A DNA stretch of 64,000 bases from Phenylobacterium sp. (GTDB lineage: Bacteria; Pseudomonadota; Alphaproteobacteria; Caulobacterales; Caulobacteraceae). A model generated the notes under the pieces. It had not been told where the DNA came from, made no database searches, and was given only the letters and a program-made list of their open reading frames with translations. Shown here piece by piece: positions 8,737-17,245 of the stretch (the stretch's first letter is position 1; the number at the start of each line of letters is the position of its first letter). The position numbers were made by a program, and so were the translations under genes. The stretch lies in contig JAGNIV010000007.1 in NCBI GenBank assembly GCA_018001015.1, positions 82,082 through 146,081 on the forward strand, written 5' to 3'.

Positions 8737-9201
8737 TCAGTCGTCGCCGCGCTCTTCCATCAGGTCGTAGGCGACATAGGCCATGGCGTCCTCGGGGTCT
8801 TCGAGTTCGTCCTCGCTGATGGTCTCGCCGCGGACGGAGACCCCGGCGCGGTGGACGCTCTCGGGGTCGCCGGAGATCAGCGGGTGCCAGTCGGCCAGGC
8901 CCCGGCCCTCATTGATCCGGCGATAGGCGCAGGACAGCGGCATCCACTGCAGCCGGTCGACATTCTGCGGGGTCAGCTTGATGCAGTCGGGGACGTGCTT
9001 TTTGCGGCCGACATAGTTACTGCAGGCGCAAGTCTGGGCGTCGAGCAGACGGCAATGCACGCGGGTGGGGATGATCTCGCCGGAATCCTCATCCTCGAAG
9101 CGAACAAGACAGCAGAGCCCGCAACCGTCGCATAGGCTCTCCCACTCCTGCACCGTCATCTGGCGGAGTGATTTCGTTTCCCAGTAAGGTCTCGTCGCCA
9201 T
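8737..9201 (-). CDS. YcgN-family cysteine-cluster protein
   Basis: 154 residues. Cysteine cluster CDGCGLCC near residue 25, then H-C-R-L-L-D-A-Q-T-C-A-C-S-N-Y, D-C-I-K-L-T-P and the conserved W-M-P-L-S-C-A-Y-R and W-H-P-L-I-S-G motifs of the YcgN (UPF0260) family. The conserved cysteines suggest metal or Fe-S binding, but the biochemical role is unknown. Length is normal for the family. It is divergent from the PBP1A gene with a 55-base gap. Confidence 0.88.
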   Translation of the reverse strand: MATRPYWETKSLRQMTVQEWESLCDGCGLCCLVRFEDEDSGEIIPTRVHCRLLDAQTCACSNYVGRKKHVPDCIKLTPQNVDRLQWMPLSCAYRRINEGRGLADWHPLISGDPESVHRAGVSVRGETISEDELEDPEDAMAYVAYDLMEERGDD

Positions 9202-9256
9202 GCTAGAGGCGTCCTAAACCAAAAAGTTCCCTGCCGCCCCTTATTCGTTTGACCAA

Positions 9257-11455
9257 GTGACCGACTGGAATCTCGACCCCTACAAGTTCCCGGATTCCAA
9301 GCCGAGCCCCCAGGCTCCGGCTGCGCCGACGCGCGAGCCCGAGCCGGAGGAACACTTCCGGGCCGATCTGCCGAAGCCCAAGAAGGCCAAGCTGAAGAAG
9401 GTAAAGCCCGTCAAGACCGGAGGCGGCGGATCGGGCGGCGGCGGGTTCACGCCTGGCGGTGGCGGGCCGCGCAAGGCCAGGAAACTCGGCTGGCTGTGGA
9501 CGACGCTGGCGGTGGTCGCCGCCGTCGTGGCCCTGCTCGGCCTCGGGGGCGCGGTCTATGTGCAGCAAGTCTATCTGAAGGACATCCCGGCCCTGCCCGA
9601 GCGCGAGGCGCTCTATGCGATCAACCGGGCGCCGGCCATCAAGTTCTTCGACAAGACCGGGGTGCTGATCGCCTCGCGTGGGCCGAAGTACGGCGACCGG
9701 GTCACCCTGGGCCAGCTCCCCGACTATGTGCCGCGCGCCTTCCTGGCCGCCGAGGACCGGCGCTTCTATCAGCACGGGGCCGTTGACCCGTGGGCGATCA
9801 TCCGCGCCGCGCGGGCCAACTACGCCGCCGGCCGGGTGGTGGAGGGCGGCTCGACCCTATCGCAGCAGCTGGCCAAAGGCCTGTTCCTGACGCCCGACCA
9901 GACCATGACCCGGAAGATCCAGGAGGCCGTCATGGCCCAGCGCCTGGAGAAGATGCTGACCAAGGACGAGGTGCTGGAGCTCTACCTCAACCGCATCTAT
10001 TTCGGGGCCAACACCTTCGGCATCGACGGCGCCAGCCGCACCTATTTCGGCAAGCCGGCCAGCCAGCTCAGCCTGTCGGAAGCCGCCCTGCTGGCCAGTC
10101 TGCCCAAGGCCCCCTCGCGCATGGCGCTGAACCGCAACATGTCCGGCGCCCTGGAGCGCCAGCGCCTGGTGCTGGAGCGGATGCAGGGCGAGGGTTGGAT
10201 CACCGCTGACGACGCGGCCGCGGCCGCGGCCCGGCCGCCGCTGATCAGCCCCAGCGCCTTGGCCAACGACGGAGACATGGGCTACGCCCTGGACTACGCC
10301 ACCAACGAAGTGCTGAAGCTCGTCGGCCCCAACTCGCCCGACCTGATGGTTCGGCTGACCATCGACCCCAAGCTCCAGGCGACCGGCGCGGGCATCCTGC
10401 GTCAGGTGATCGCCGCCGAGGGAAAGGCGGCCGGCGCCTCCCAGGCCAGCATGGTCGCCCTCTCCGCCGAGGGCGCGATCCGCACCATGGTGGGCGGTCT
10501 CGACTACAACGCCAGCGTCTTCAACCGCGCGGTCCAGGCCCGGCGGCAGCCTGGCTCGTCCTTCAAGCCCTTCGTCTATGCCGCCGCCCTGGAGAAGGGC
10601 GTCATGCCAACCGACATTCGCATCGACGGGCCGGTGAAGTTCGGCGACTGGAAGCCCGAGAACTACGGCGGCGGCTATCGCGGCGCGGTGACAGTGGAAA
10701 ACGCCTTGGCCCAGTCCATCAACACCGTGGCGGTGAAGCTGGCCCAGGAGGTCGGCGGTCCGGCGATCAGCGACCTGACCCGGCGCTTCGGCATCACCAC
10801 CATTCCGCCCAATCCGAATCTCTCCGTGGCGCTTGGCTCCTATGAGGTGCCGCTGATCGAAATGGTCTCCGGCTTCCAGGTCTTCCAGACCGGCGGCAAC
10901 CGGATCACGCCGTACATGGTCGATGAGATCAAGACGATCAGCGGCCAGCCCGTCTTCCTGCACCAGAGTTCTTCGCCCGTGCCCGCCTACGACATCGCCC
11001 GGGCCAGCATGATGGTGAAGATGATGAAGAAGGTCATCAACGGCGGCACCGGCGCCCGCGCCAACTTCGGCCGTCCCGCCGCCGGCAAGACCGGCACCAG
11101 CCAGAACTGGCGCGACGCCTGGTTCGTGGGCTTCACCCCCGACTATGTGGCCGGCATCTGGGTGGGCAACGACGACGACAAGCCGATGAACCGTATCACC
11201 GGCGGTGTGATGTCGGCGGCCATCTGGCGGCAGTTCATGGTGGTCGCCCACGAGAAGCTGCCGATCCGCGACTTCGACTGGCTGCTGCCCGATCCGGAAC
11301 CCGAGCTGGAGGCCGACCCGCGCAACGACTTCTATGAGGTCCTCGCCGACGAGTTTTCCGCCGCCGCCCGCGACGCCGAGGCCGCGATCCCGCCGGAACC
11401 GGTGGAGCCCCTACCCCAACCGATCGAGCCCTCGGTGGAAGAGATTCCGTTCTAA
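9257..11455 (+). CDS. Penicillin-binding protein 1A, bifunctional peptidoglycan synthase
   Basis: 732 residues from a GTG start. The cytoplasmic N terminus is Pro/Lys/Gly-rich; one membrane anchor lies near 78-102. The glycosyltransferase (GT51) domain has E-D-R-R-F-Y-Q-H-G (catalytic E166) and G-G-S-T-L-S-Q-Q-L-A-K. The transpeptidase domain has S-S-F-K (SxxK), S-I-N (SxN) and K-T-G-T-S. It polymerises glycan strands and cross-links stem peptides in the periplasm. The acidic tail after the KTGT box is Glu/Pro-rich. Single gene; a 7-bp hairpin follows it at 11469. Confidence 0.95.
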   Translation: MTDWNLDPYKFPDSKPSPQAPAAPTREPEPEEHFRADLPKPKKAKLKKVKPVKTGGGGSGGGGFTPGGGGPRKARKLGWLWTTLAVVAAVVALLGLGGAVYVQQVYLKDIPALPEREALYAINRAPAIKFFDKTGVLIASRGPKYGDRVTLGQLPDYVPRAFLAAEDRRFYQHGAVDPWAIIRAARANYAAGRVVEGGSTLSQQLAKGLFLTPDQTMTRKIQEAVMAQRLEKMLTKDEVLELYLNRIYFGANTFGIDGASRTYFGKPASQLSLSEAALLASLPKAPSRMALNRNMSGALERQRLVLERMQGEGWITADDAAAAAARPPLISPSALANDGDMGYALDYATNEVLKLVGPNSPDLMVRLTIDPKLQATGAGILRQVIAAEGKAAGASQASMVALSAEGAIRTMVGGLDYNASVFNRAVQARRQPGSSFKPFVYAAALEKGVMPTDIRIDGPVKFGDWKPENYGGGYRGAVTVENALAQSINTVAVKLAQEVGGPAISDLTRRFGITTIPPNPNLSVALGSYEVPLIEMVSGFQVFQTGGNRITPYMVDEIKTISGQPVFLHQSSSPVPAYDIARASMMVKMMKKVINGGTGARANFGRPAAGKTGTSQNWRDAWFVGFTPDYVAGIWVGNDDDKPMNRITGGVMSAAIWRQFMVVAHEKLPIRDFDWLLPDPEPELEADPRNDFYEVLADEFSAAARDAEAAIPPEPVEPLPQPIEPSVEEIPF

Positions 11456-11468
11456 CCTCTCCCGCTGG

Positions 11469-11585
11469 TCCCGGCGAAGGCCGGGATCCAGGTAAAGCCT
11501 CCAGAGTCGGGGGGTAGTCGCGCGTTCGATCCCTGGATCACCTCTGCCCGCACAGGATGAATCTGGGGCCCGGCCTTCGTCGGGA
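11469..11585. repeat. Paired CCCGGC hairpins after the PBP1A gene
   Basis: TCCCGGC-GAAG-GCCGGGA at 11469-11486 is a perfect 7-bp hairpin, and an inverted near-copy lies at 11569-11585, so the two can also pair with each other over about 16 bases. There is no T tract. The same hairpin core occurs at 39009. Probably a transcription terminator and/or dispersed repeat. Confidence 0.55.
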
Positions 11586-11644
11586 TGTGCCGATTGGTGG
11601 GTAGAGCTTGCTTCCCGGCCGCGCCTCGCTATGTCGGACGCCGC

Positions 11645-13447
11645 ATGAAGCCACCCATCCTCGCCCTGAAGAGCGTCCGTCTCGCCGACGGTCCGAAAAT
11701 GCTGTTCGACGGCGTCGACCTGTCGGTGGAGCCGCGTTCGCGCGCCTGCCTGGTGGGGCGCAACGGGGCCGGCAAAAGCACCCTATTGAAGATGCTGGCC
11801 GGGCAGATCACGCCGGACGACGGCGAGCGCGCCATCCAGCCCGCGATCCGTATCGCCTATGTGCCGCAGGAGCCGGAGATCGTCGGGGCGACCCTGCTGG
11901 AGCACGTCACCGCCGGGGGCGCCGCCGAGCATAGGGCTCAGGCGGCCTTGGCCATCTTCGGCATCGATCCGGAGAAACCGACCTCCGGCCTCTCGGGCGG
12001 CGAGATCCGTCGCGTGGCTCTGGCCCGCGCCTTCGCCGAGGACCCGGACCTGCTGCTGCTGGACGAGCCCACCAACCACCTGGACATCCTGGCCATCGAG
12101 ACCCTGGAGCAGGAGCTGGCGGCCAGTCGCGCGGCCATGGTCATCGTCAGCCACGACCGCGCCTTCCTAGAACGCACCACCCAGCGCTGCTTCTGGCTGG
12201 AACACCGCAAGGTGCGCCGCCTGGACAAGGGGTTCGCCGCCTTCGACGCCTGGGTCGAGCGCGTCCTGGCCGCCGAGGCCGAGGAAGGTCGGAAGATCGA
12301 CAAGAAGCTGGAGCAGGAAGAGCACTGGCTGCAGCGGGGCGTCACCGGCCGCCGCGCCCGCAACGAGGGCCGCCGCCGCGCCCTGATGGACCTGCGCCAG
12401 GTCAAGGTCGAACGCCTGAAAGAGGTGCGCGGCGAGATGAACATGGGCATCGCCTCTTCCGGCCTGTCGGGCCAGCGGGTGATCGAGGCCAAGGGCATCG
12501 CCAAGGGCTTCGGCGACCGCACCCTGCTGAAGAGCTTCTCGACCCGCATCCTGCGCGGCGACCGGGTGGCCATCGTCGGCCCCAACGGGGCGGGCAAGAC
12601 CACGCTGGTGAAGATGCTGCTGGGCGAGATGGCGCCGGACGAGGGCTCGGTGAAGCTGGGGGCCAATCTGGAGACGGCCTATATCGACCAGGCGCGGGCC
12701 GACCTGAAGCCCGACATGATGCTGCGCGACGTGTTGACCCCGCTTGGCGGTGACCAGGTGATGGTGCGCGGCCAGCCCAAGCACGTGAACGCCTACGCCA
12801 AGGACTTCCTGTTCACTGACGCCCAGATCCGCCAACCGGTGCGCAGCCTGTCAGGCGGCGAGCGCAACCGCCTGCTGCTGGCCCGCGCCCTCGCCACGCC
12901 CGCCAACCTGCTGATCCTGGACGAACCCACCAACGATCTGGACATGGACACGCTGGACTTGCTTGAGGACCTGCTGGCCGACTTCGAAGGCACGCTGATC
13001 CTGGTGAGCCACGACCGTGACTTCATCGACCGACTGGCGACATCGACCATCGCCCTGAATGGCCGCGGCGATGTGGTGGAGACCCCCGGCGGCTGGCAGG
13101 ACTTCCTGCGCCAGAACCCCGGCTACTTCGGCGCGATCGCCGGCCCTGCCTCCGCGCCGGCGGCCCCCAAGGCCGCGCCGAAGCCTCCCGAACCGAAGAA
13201 GGCCACCAAGCTGTCCTTCAAGGATCAGCATCGCCTGAAGGAAGCCGAGGGCCTGATGGCCACCCTCCCCGCGAAGATCGCCAAGCTGGAGGCCGACATG
13301 GCCGATCCGGCGCTCTACACCCGCGATCCCGCCGGCTTCGACAAGCTGAGCAAGGCCCACTCGGCCGCCCAGGCGCAACTCGTTAAGGCCGAGGAAGACT
13401 GGATGACGCTGGAAGAGATGCGCGAGGCGCTTGAGTCCGGACGGTAG
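11645..13447 (+). CDS. ABC-F family ATPase (Uup/EttA-like)
   Basis: 600 residues without membrane segments and with two ATP-binding cassettes. Cassette 1: Walker A G-R-N-G-A-G-K-S-T, signature L-S-G-G-E, Walker B with D-E-P-T-N-H-L-D. Cassette 2: G-P-N-G-A-G-K-T-T, L-S-G-G-E-R-N-R, D-E-P-T-N-D-L-D. A basic helical linker near 215-270 separates them, and a Lys/Pro-rich coiled-coil C-terminal tail (about 500-595) resembles Uup. ABC-F proteins act on ribosomes; Uup also affects DNA. The frame extends upstream to 11585, but ATG 11645 gives the family's normal start. Confidence 0.88.
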   Translation: MKPPILALKSVRLADGPKMLFDGVDLSVEPRSRACLVGRNGAGKSTLLKMLAGQITPDDGERAIQPAIRIAYVPQEPEIVGATLLEHVTAGGAAEHRAQAALAIFGIDPEKPTSGLSGGEIRRVALARAFAEDPDLLLLDEPTNHLDILAIETLEQELAASRAAMVIVSHDRAFLERTTQRCFWLEHRKVRRLDKGFAAFDAWVERVLAAEAEEGRKIDKKLEQEEHWLQRGVTGRRARNEGRRRALMDLRQVKVERLKEVRGEMNMGIASSGLSGQRVIEAKGIAKGFGDRTLLKSFSTRILRGDRVAIVGPNGAGKTTLVKMLLGEMAPDEGSVKLGANLETAYIDQARADLKPDMMLRDVLTPLGGDQVMVRGQPKHVNAYAKDFLFTDAQIRQPVRSLSGGERNRLLLARALATPANLLILDEPTNDLDMDTLDLLEDLLADFEGTLILVSHDRDFIDRLATSTIALNGRGDVVETPGGWQDFLRQNPGYFGAIAGPASAPAAPKAAPKPPEPKKATKLSFKDQHRLKEAEGLMATLPAKIAKLEADMADPALYTRDPAGFDKLSKAHSAAQAQLVKAEEDWMTLEEMREALESGR

Positions 13448-13451
13448 GCTG

Positions 13452-13556
13452 GCGATTCGCTACCCGCCACGCTTTGCTGTGGATAAGTTCCCGCGCTGAT
13501 TCTTAAGGGAAAAAGCCGAGAAATCCCCAGACCATCCACAGGTTATCCCCGGAGAT
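13452..13556. promoter_or_regulatory. Cluster of DnaA-box-like and GANTC sites
   Basis: TGTGGATAA at 13478-13486 is a perfect DnaA box on the minus strand (TTATCCACA). Weaker matches are CCATCCACA (13532-13540) and TTATCCCCG (13543-13551). Three GATTC (GANTC, CcrM methylation) sites lie in the same 100 bases near 13454, 13489-13500 and 13553. DnaA and CcrM sites together mark cell-cycle-timed promoters in Caulobacter. What they would control here is the RNA-like segment downstream or the hybrid kinase gene. The call rests on short motifs only. Confidence 0.35.
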
Positions 13557-13639
13557 TCGGCTCTCTGCCCACATCGGGGCGAGTCGCGGCGCTTGCTTCA
13601 TAGAGGGTTCGGGCGGAAGGTCAAGGGGTCGAGAGGGAC

Positions 13640-13866
13640 TGCGGCGCTGGCGAACACGGAAACGGGTTCTTCGAAGCGAGCATAAGGTTCTCGGAGGACT
13701 GGAAGCGGCGAAAGCTGGGACCTTCATCTCCGCGGGACACCGGTCGGCGACGGAAACCTGCGGGTAACCCCGCGTTCGAAGTCGCAAACCGACCTTTGGG
13801 CACAGATCCCCCAACGGATCTGGATGAGAGGGCGACGCAGCGGGAAACCGCCGCGCCGCCCTCTTG
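13640..13866 (+). ncRNA. Candidate structured RNA, family unrecognised
   Basis: Within the 527-base interval 13448-13974 no convincing protein gene is seen, but several strong hairpins are. They are GAAC-a-CG around GAAA (13652-13669); CGGAG/CTCCG (13692-13732); a junction closed by GGTCGGCGAC (13742-13751) with GTCG..CCGACC (13781-13794) and containing GCGGG-TAAC-CCCGC; CAGATCC/GGATCTG (13803-13822); and a 15-bp stem with two 1x1 mismatches capped by GAAA (13827-13864). GAAA loops on the plus strand indicate that polarity. RNase P, tmRNA and SRP signatures were looked for and not found. It may be free-standing or a leader of the kinase gene at 13975. Confidence 0.45.
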
Positions 13867-13974
13867 CTATGGACACTACCCAAATTGGTGCGGCATTCTG
13901 TCCCGACTTGGCACAGCTTTAAGTATTTCACCATTCGACTAGGGCATCATCTCGCGGTTTCTTAGGGACCCTCG

Positions 13975-16044
13975 ATGCTGGCCAAGCCTTCGCGCGACCT
14001 GATTCAGACCGTCAGCCTGACCGTGACCTTCATGGCGGCGACGCTGTTCAGCCTCGCCCTGACGAAGGGGTCGGCCGGGGTCGCCGCCATCTGGCTGTCG
14101 AACGGTGTGCTGGCGGCGATGTTCCTGCTGCTGCCGTGGCGCCTGACCCTGCCGGCCGCGGTCGTCTGCTTTGTGTTCAACTGGCTGATCGGCCTGGCCT
14201 TGGGCAATCCCACAGGGGTGGGCCTGGTCTTCCCGGTGCTGAATTTCACCGAGGCGTTCGCCACCGCCTGGCTGGCGCGCAAGGCCTGTGGCCAGACCAT
14301 GCGGCTCACCAGCCTCAAACGCGTCACCCAACTGCTGCTGTTCGCGATCGTCCCGGCGACCGCGGCCAGCTCCGTCGTGGCCGCGGACGTCCTGACCCTG
14401 TTCGGCCGTAGCTTCGATGAGGTGCTCAGCACCTGGTTCTACGCCCATGGTCTGGGCATGGCGATCGCCCTGCCCGCCGTCCTGCTGATCGCCCGCTCCG
14501 ACACCGTGCGCGACTTCCACCGCCAGTGGCCCGAGCAGTTCGGCCTCTATTGCCTGATGGCGGCGGTGAGCGTGCTGGCCTTCGTGCCGGTGCGGTTCCC
14601 GACCCCGATCATCGTCTTCCCGATGATGGCCCTGATCGCCTTCCGCCTGGGTCCGCGCGGCGCGGCGGTGGGGGCCATGGTGCTGGCCTCCATCTCCTCC
14701 AGCCTGCTGCTAGGCTCCCAGGAGACCCACACCGGCGCCACGTGGACGATGCTGGAGAAGACCCGCGGCATCCAGTTCCTGATCGGCCTCAACTTCTTCA
14801 CCAGCCTGGCCACGGCGCTGGCCATCGCCGACCAGAAGCGCCTGAAACGCCTGTGGGCCAGCCGCACCCGGGTGGCGCGCGCCGCCCAGGCCCGCGCGGT
14901 CGCCGCCGGCAAGGCCAAGTCGGAATTCCTGGCCACCATGAGCCACGAGATCCGCACACCGATGAACAGCATCATCGGTTTCACCGAGGTGCTGATGAAC
15001 CGCAGCGACCTGCCTGAGGGGGCGGGCCGCCAGCTGACCCTGATCGACCGGGCCGGCTCCTCCCTGCTTACCGTGGTCAACGACATCCTCGACTTCTCCA
15101 AGATGGAGGCCGGCGAGGTGGACCTGTCGCCACGTCCCGTCGAGCCGCGCGCCATCGCCCAGGACACCCTGGCCATCGTCGCCGAGGTAGCCCGCCGCAA
15201 GGGCCTGGATCTGCAGTTCAACGCCACCGGCGAGGTCGACCGTCCCGTGCTGATCGACGATCAGCGGGTGCGGCAAATCCTGCTCAACCTGCTGTCCAAC
15301 GCGTTGAAGTTCACCGAGCGCGGCCGGGTGCGCCTGGATCTGGAAGCCACGGCCGAGGGCGCGATGACCACCCTGCGGTTCGTGGTCACCGACACCGGCA
15401 TCGGCATCCCGACGGAGCAGGCGACAAAGCTGTTCAAGCGCTTCAGCCAGGCCGACTCCACGGTGAGCCGCAGCCACGGCGGCACCGGCCTGGGCCTGGC
15501 GATCTGCAAGGGCCTGACCGAGTTGATGGGCGGCCGCATTGGCCTCGACAGCGCCGCAGGGTTCGGTTCGGTCTTCTGGTTCGAGATCGACGCGCCCCAC
15601 GCCGAGGCCGAGGCGCCGGCCACGACGGGCATGCGCAAGATCGGCGACCTGGGCGCCAGGGTGCTGCTGGTGGACGATCACCCGGTGAACCGCGAACTGG
15701 GCGCCACCGTCCTGACCCTGCTGGGCTGCGAGGTGGTGCTGGCCGAGAATGGCGAGGAGGCCGTGGCCGCCGCCCGCGACGGGACCTGTGACCTGATCCT
15801 GATGGACGTGCATATGCCACGCATGGATGGGCTGGAGGCCACCCGACTGATCCGCGCCCTGGGCGGGGCCTGCGCCAAGGTCCCGATCATCGCCATGAGC
15901 GCCGACGTCATGCCGGAGATGGAGGAGCGCTGCCTGAAGGCCGGCATGGTGGACGCGGTCGGCAAGCCGATCCAGATCGAGGCCCTGCACGCGGTGCTGG
16001 CCAAATGGCTGGATGACGCCAGGTCAAAGGCTGACGCGGCCTAG
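13975..16044 (+). CDS. Hybrid sensor histidine kinase with MASE1-like sensor
   Basis: 689 residues. An N-terminal integral-membrane region of about eight helices (residues 10-290) resembles the MASE1 sensor domain. Next come HisKA with T-M-S-H-E-I-R-T-P-M-N, an HATPase domain (G1 DTGIGIP, G2 GTGLGLAICKGL), and a C-terminal receiver (about 560-680) with L-I-L-M-D-V-H-M-P as the phospho-acceptor site. A phosphorelay output protein is not encoded next to it. An AGGGA ribosome site precedes ATG 13975. The upstream gap holds the structured-RNA candidate, which could be its leader. Confidence 0.88.
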   Translation: MLAKPSRDLIQTVSLTVTFMAATLFSLALTKGSAGVAAIWLSNGVLAAMFLLLPWRLTLPAAVVCFVFNWLIGLALGNPTGVGLVFPVLNFTEAFATAWLARKACGQTMRLTSLKRVTQLLLFAIVPATAASSVVAADVLTLFGRSFDEVLSTWFYAHGLGMAIALPAVLLIARSDTVRDFHRQWPEQFGLYCLMAAVSVLAFVPVRFPTPIIVFPMMALIAFRLGPRGAAVGAMVLASISSSLLLGSQETHTGATWTMLEKTRGIQFLIGLNFFTSLATALAIADQKRLKRLWASRTRVARAAQARAVAAGKAKSEFLATMSHEIRTPMNSIIGFTEVLMNRSDLPEGAGRQLTLIDRAGSSLLTVVNDILDFSKMEAGEVDLSPRPVEPRAIAQDTLAIVAEVARRKGLDLQFNATGEVDRPVLIDDQRVRQILLNLLSNALKFTERGRVRLDLEATAEGAMTTLRFVVTDTGIGIPTEQATKLFKRFSQADSTVSRSHGGTGLGLAICKGLTELMGGRIGLDSAAGFGSVFWFEIDAPHAEAEAPATTGMRKIGDLGARVLLVDDHPVNRELGATVLTLLGCEVVLAENGEEAVAAARDGTCDLILMDVHMPRMDGLEATRLIRALGGACAKVPIIAMSADVMPEMEERCLKAGMVDAVGKPIQIEALHAVLAKWLDDARSKADAA

Positions 16045-16087
16045 AACTTTCGCTCGCCCATCTTGGAAGCGGGGCCGCCACGGCCTA

Positions 16088-16203
16088 GATCACGACGGTT
16101 TTGGATCGAAACGATCCAAAACCGTAAAACGTGATCGCCTCTTTTAATCTAGAGCGGGATTGACGCGAAAAACCGGTTCCCACTTTTTCGCATCCCGCTC
16201 TAG
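16088..16203. repeat. Bipartite intergenic palindromic repeat, second copy
   Basis: First palindrome: GATCACG plus ACGGTTTTGGATCG, mirrored around AAA with a short bulge (16088-16136). Second palindrome: CTAGAGCGGGAT (16149-16160) with ATCCCGCTCTAG (16192-16203), its loop containing AACCGGTTCCCACTT. It has the same two-part layout as 5365-5472. The second half matches the familiar alphaproteobacterial GAGCGGGAT...ATCCCGCTC repeat. It separates the hybrid kinase from the ABC importer and may terminate the former. Confidence 0.8.
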
Positions 16204-16233
16204 GCTCCGCGCGATCCAAGTTGTGGAGAGATC

Positions 16234-17244
16234 ATGCACGCCCTTCGCACCCTCGCGCTCGCCGCCCTCGCGGTTCTCGCCGTCGCCTGTTCGCCGGCCA
16301 AGAAGGCCGAGGCCCCCGCCGCGGGCCAACCCACGGTCATCAAGTTCGCCACCGACTGGCGCGCCCAGGCCGAGCATGGCGGGTTCTATGAGGCGCTGGC
16401 CAATGGTGAGTACGCCAAGCGCGGCCTGGACGTGCAGATCGTCCAGGGCGGCCCTGGCGTGAACGTGCCGCAACTGCTGGCCTCCGGCGCGGTCCAGGCC
16501 GGCATGGGCTCCAACAGCTTCATCGCCCTAAACATGGCCCAGGAGGGCGTGCCGGTGAAGGCGGTCGCGGCCATGATGCAGAAGGACCCGCAGGTGCTGA
16601 TCGCTCACCCCGACCAGGGGATCGAGAGCATCAGCGACCTGAAGGGTCACCCGATCCTGTTGTCGGACGCCTCGGTCACCGCCTTCTGGGTGTGGCTGAA
16701 GTCCAAGTACGGGTTCAGCGACGACCAGATCCGCAAGTACACCTTCAACTCCGCCCCCTTCCTGGCCGACAAGCGCGTGGCCCAGCAGGGCTATGTCACC
16801 AGCGAGCCCTACACCCTGGAGAAGGAGGCCAAGCTGAAGGCCAAGGTCTTCCTGCTCGCCGACAACGGCTACCCCAGCTACGCCACCATGATCATGGTTC
16901 CGCAGAGCCTGATCGACTCCAATCCGGCGGCGGTGAAGGCCTTCGTGGAGGCCTCGGCCCAGGGCTGGCACGACTACCTCTATGGCGACCCCAAGCCCGC
17001 CGACGCCCTGATCCGCAAGGACAATCCGGAGATGGCCCAGGACGTCCTCGACCAGGCCCGGGAGAAGATGAAATCCTACGGCATCGTCGACGGCGGCGAG
17101 GCCAAGACCACCGGCATCGGCACGATGAGCGACGCCCGCTGGGCCGAGTTCTTCAAGATCGCCTCGGACCAGGGGGTCTATCCCAAGACCCTGGATTACA
17201 AGAAGGCCTACACCCTGCAATTCGTAACTCCGGCGGCGAAGTAG
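16234..17244 (+). CDS. ABC importer substrate-binding lipoprotein, SsuA/NMT1-like
   Basis: 336 residues. A lipoprotein signal with lipobox L-A-V-A-C (Cys near 20) is followed by an NMT1/SsuA-type periplasmic binding fold: T-D-W-R-A-Q-A-E-H-G-G-F-Y near the N terminus, G-A-V-Q-A-G-M-G-S, and S-E-P-Y-T-L-E. Such proteins bind sulfonates, taurine, nitrate or thiamine precursors; the D-W-x-x-x-x-x-H-G-G-F-Y-x-A pattern is like THI5/riboflavin-precursor binders, so a heteroaromatic ligand is possible. GGAGAG lies six bases before ATG 16234. First gene of a three-gene importer operon. Confidence 0.85.
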   Translation: MHALRTLALAALAVLAVACSPAKKAEAPAAGQPTVIKFATDWRAQAEHGGFYEALANGEYAKRGLDVQIVQGGPGVNVPQLLASGAVQAGMGSNSFIALNMAQEGVPVKAVAAMMQKDPQVLIAHPDQGIESISDLKGHPILLSDASVTAFWVWLKSKYGFSDDQIRKYTFNSAPFLADKRVAQQGYVTSEPYTLEKEAKLKAKVFLLADNGYPSYATMIMVPQSLIDSNPAAVKAFVEASAQGWHDYLYGDPKPADALIRKDNPEMAQDVLDQAREKMKSYGIVDGGEAKTTGIGTMSDARWAEFFKIASDQGVYPKTLDYKKAYTLQFVTPAAK

Positions 17245-17245
17245 C

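Noticed and set aside
13770-13785. GTTCGAA, like a tRNA or tmRNA T-loop
   Set aside because: No T stem or acceptor stem can be drawn around it, and no tag peptide frame is seen.
13503-13934. 143-codon open frame on the minus strand in the 13.4-13.97 kb gap
   Set aside because: Composition is unlike a protein (Arg/Ser/Pro-rich, no hydrophobic core), and the DNA is better explained by hairpins with GAAA loops on the other strand.
16088-16136. Perfect palindrome as a specific operator of the ABC importer
   Set aside because: It belongs to a bipartite repeat with another copy at 5365, so a dispersed repeat explains it better.
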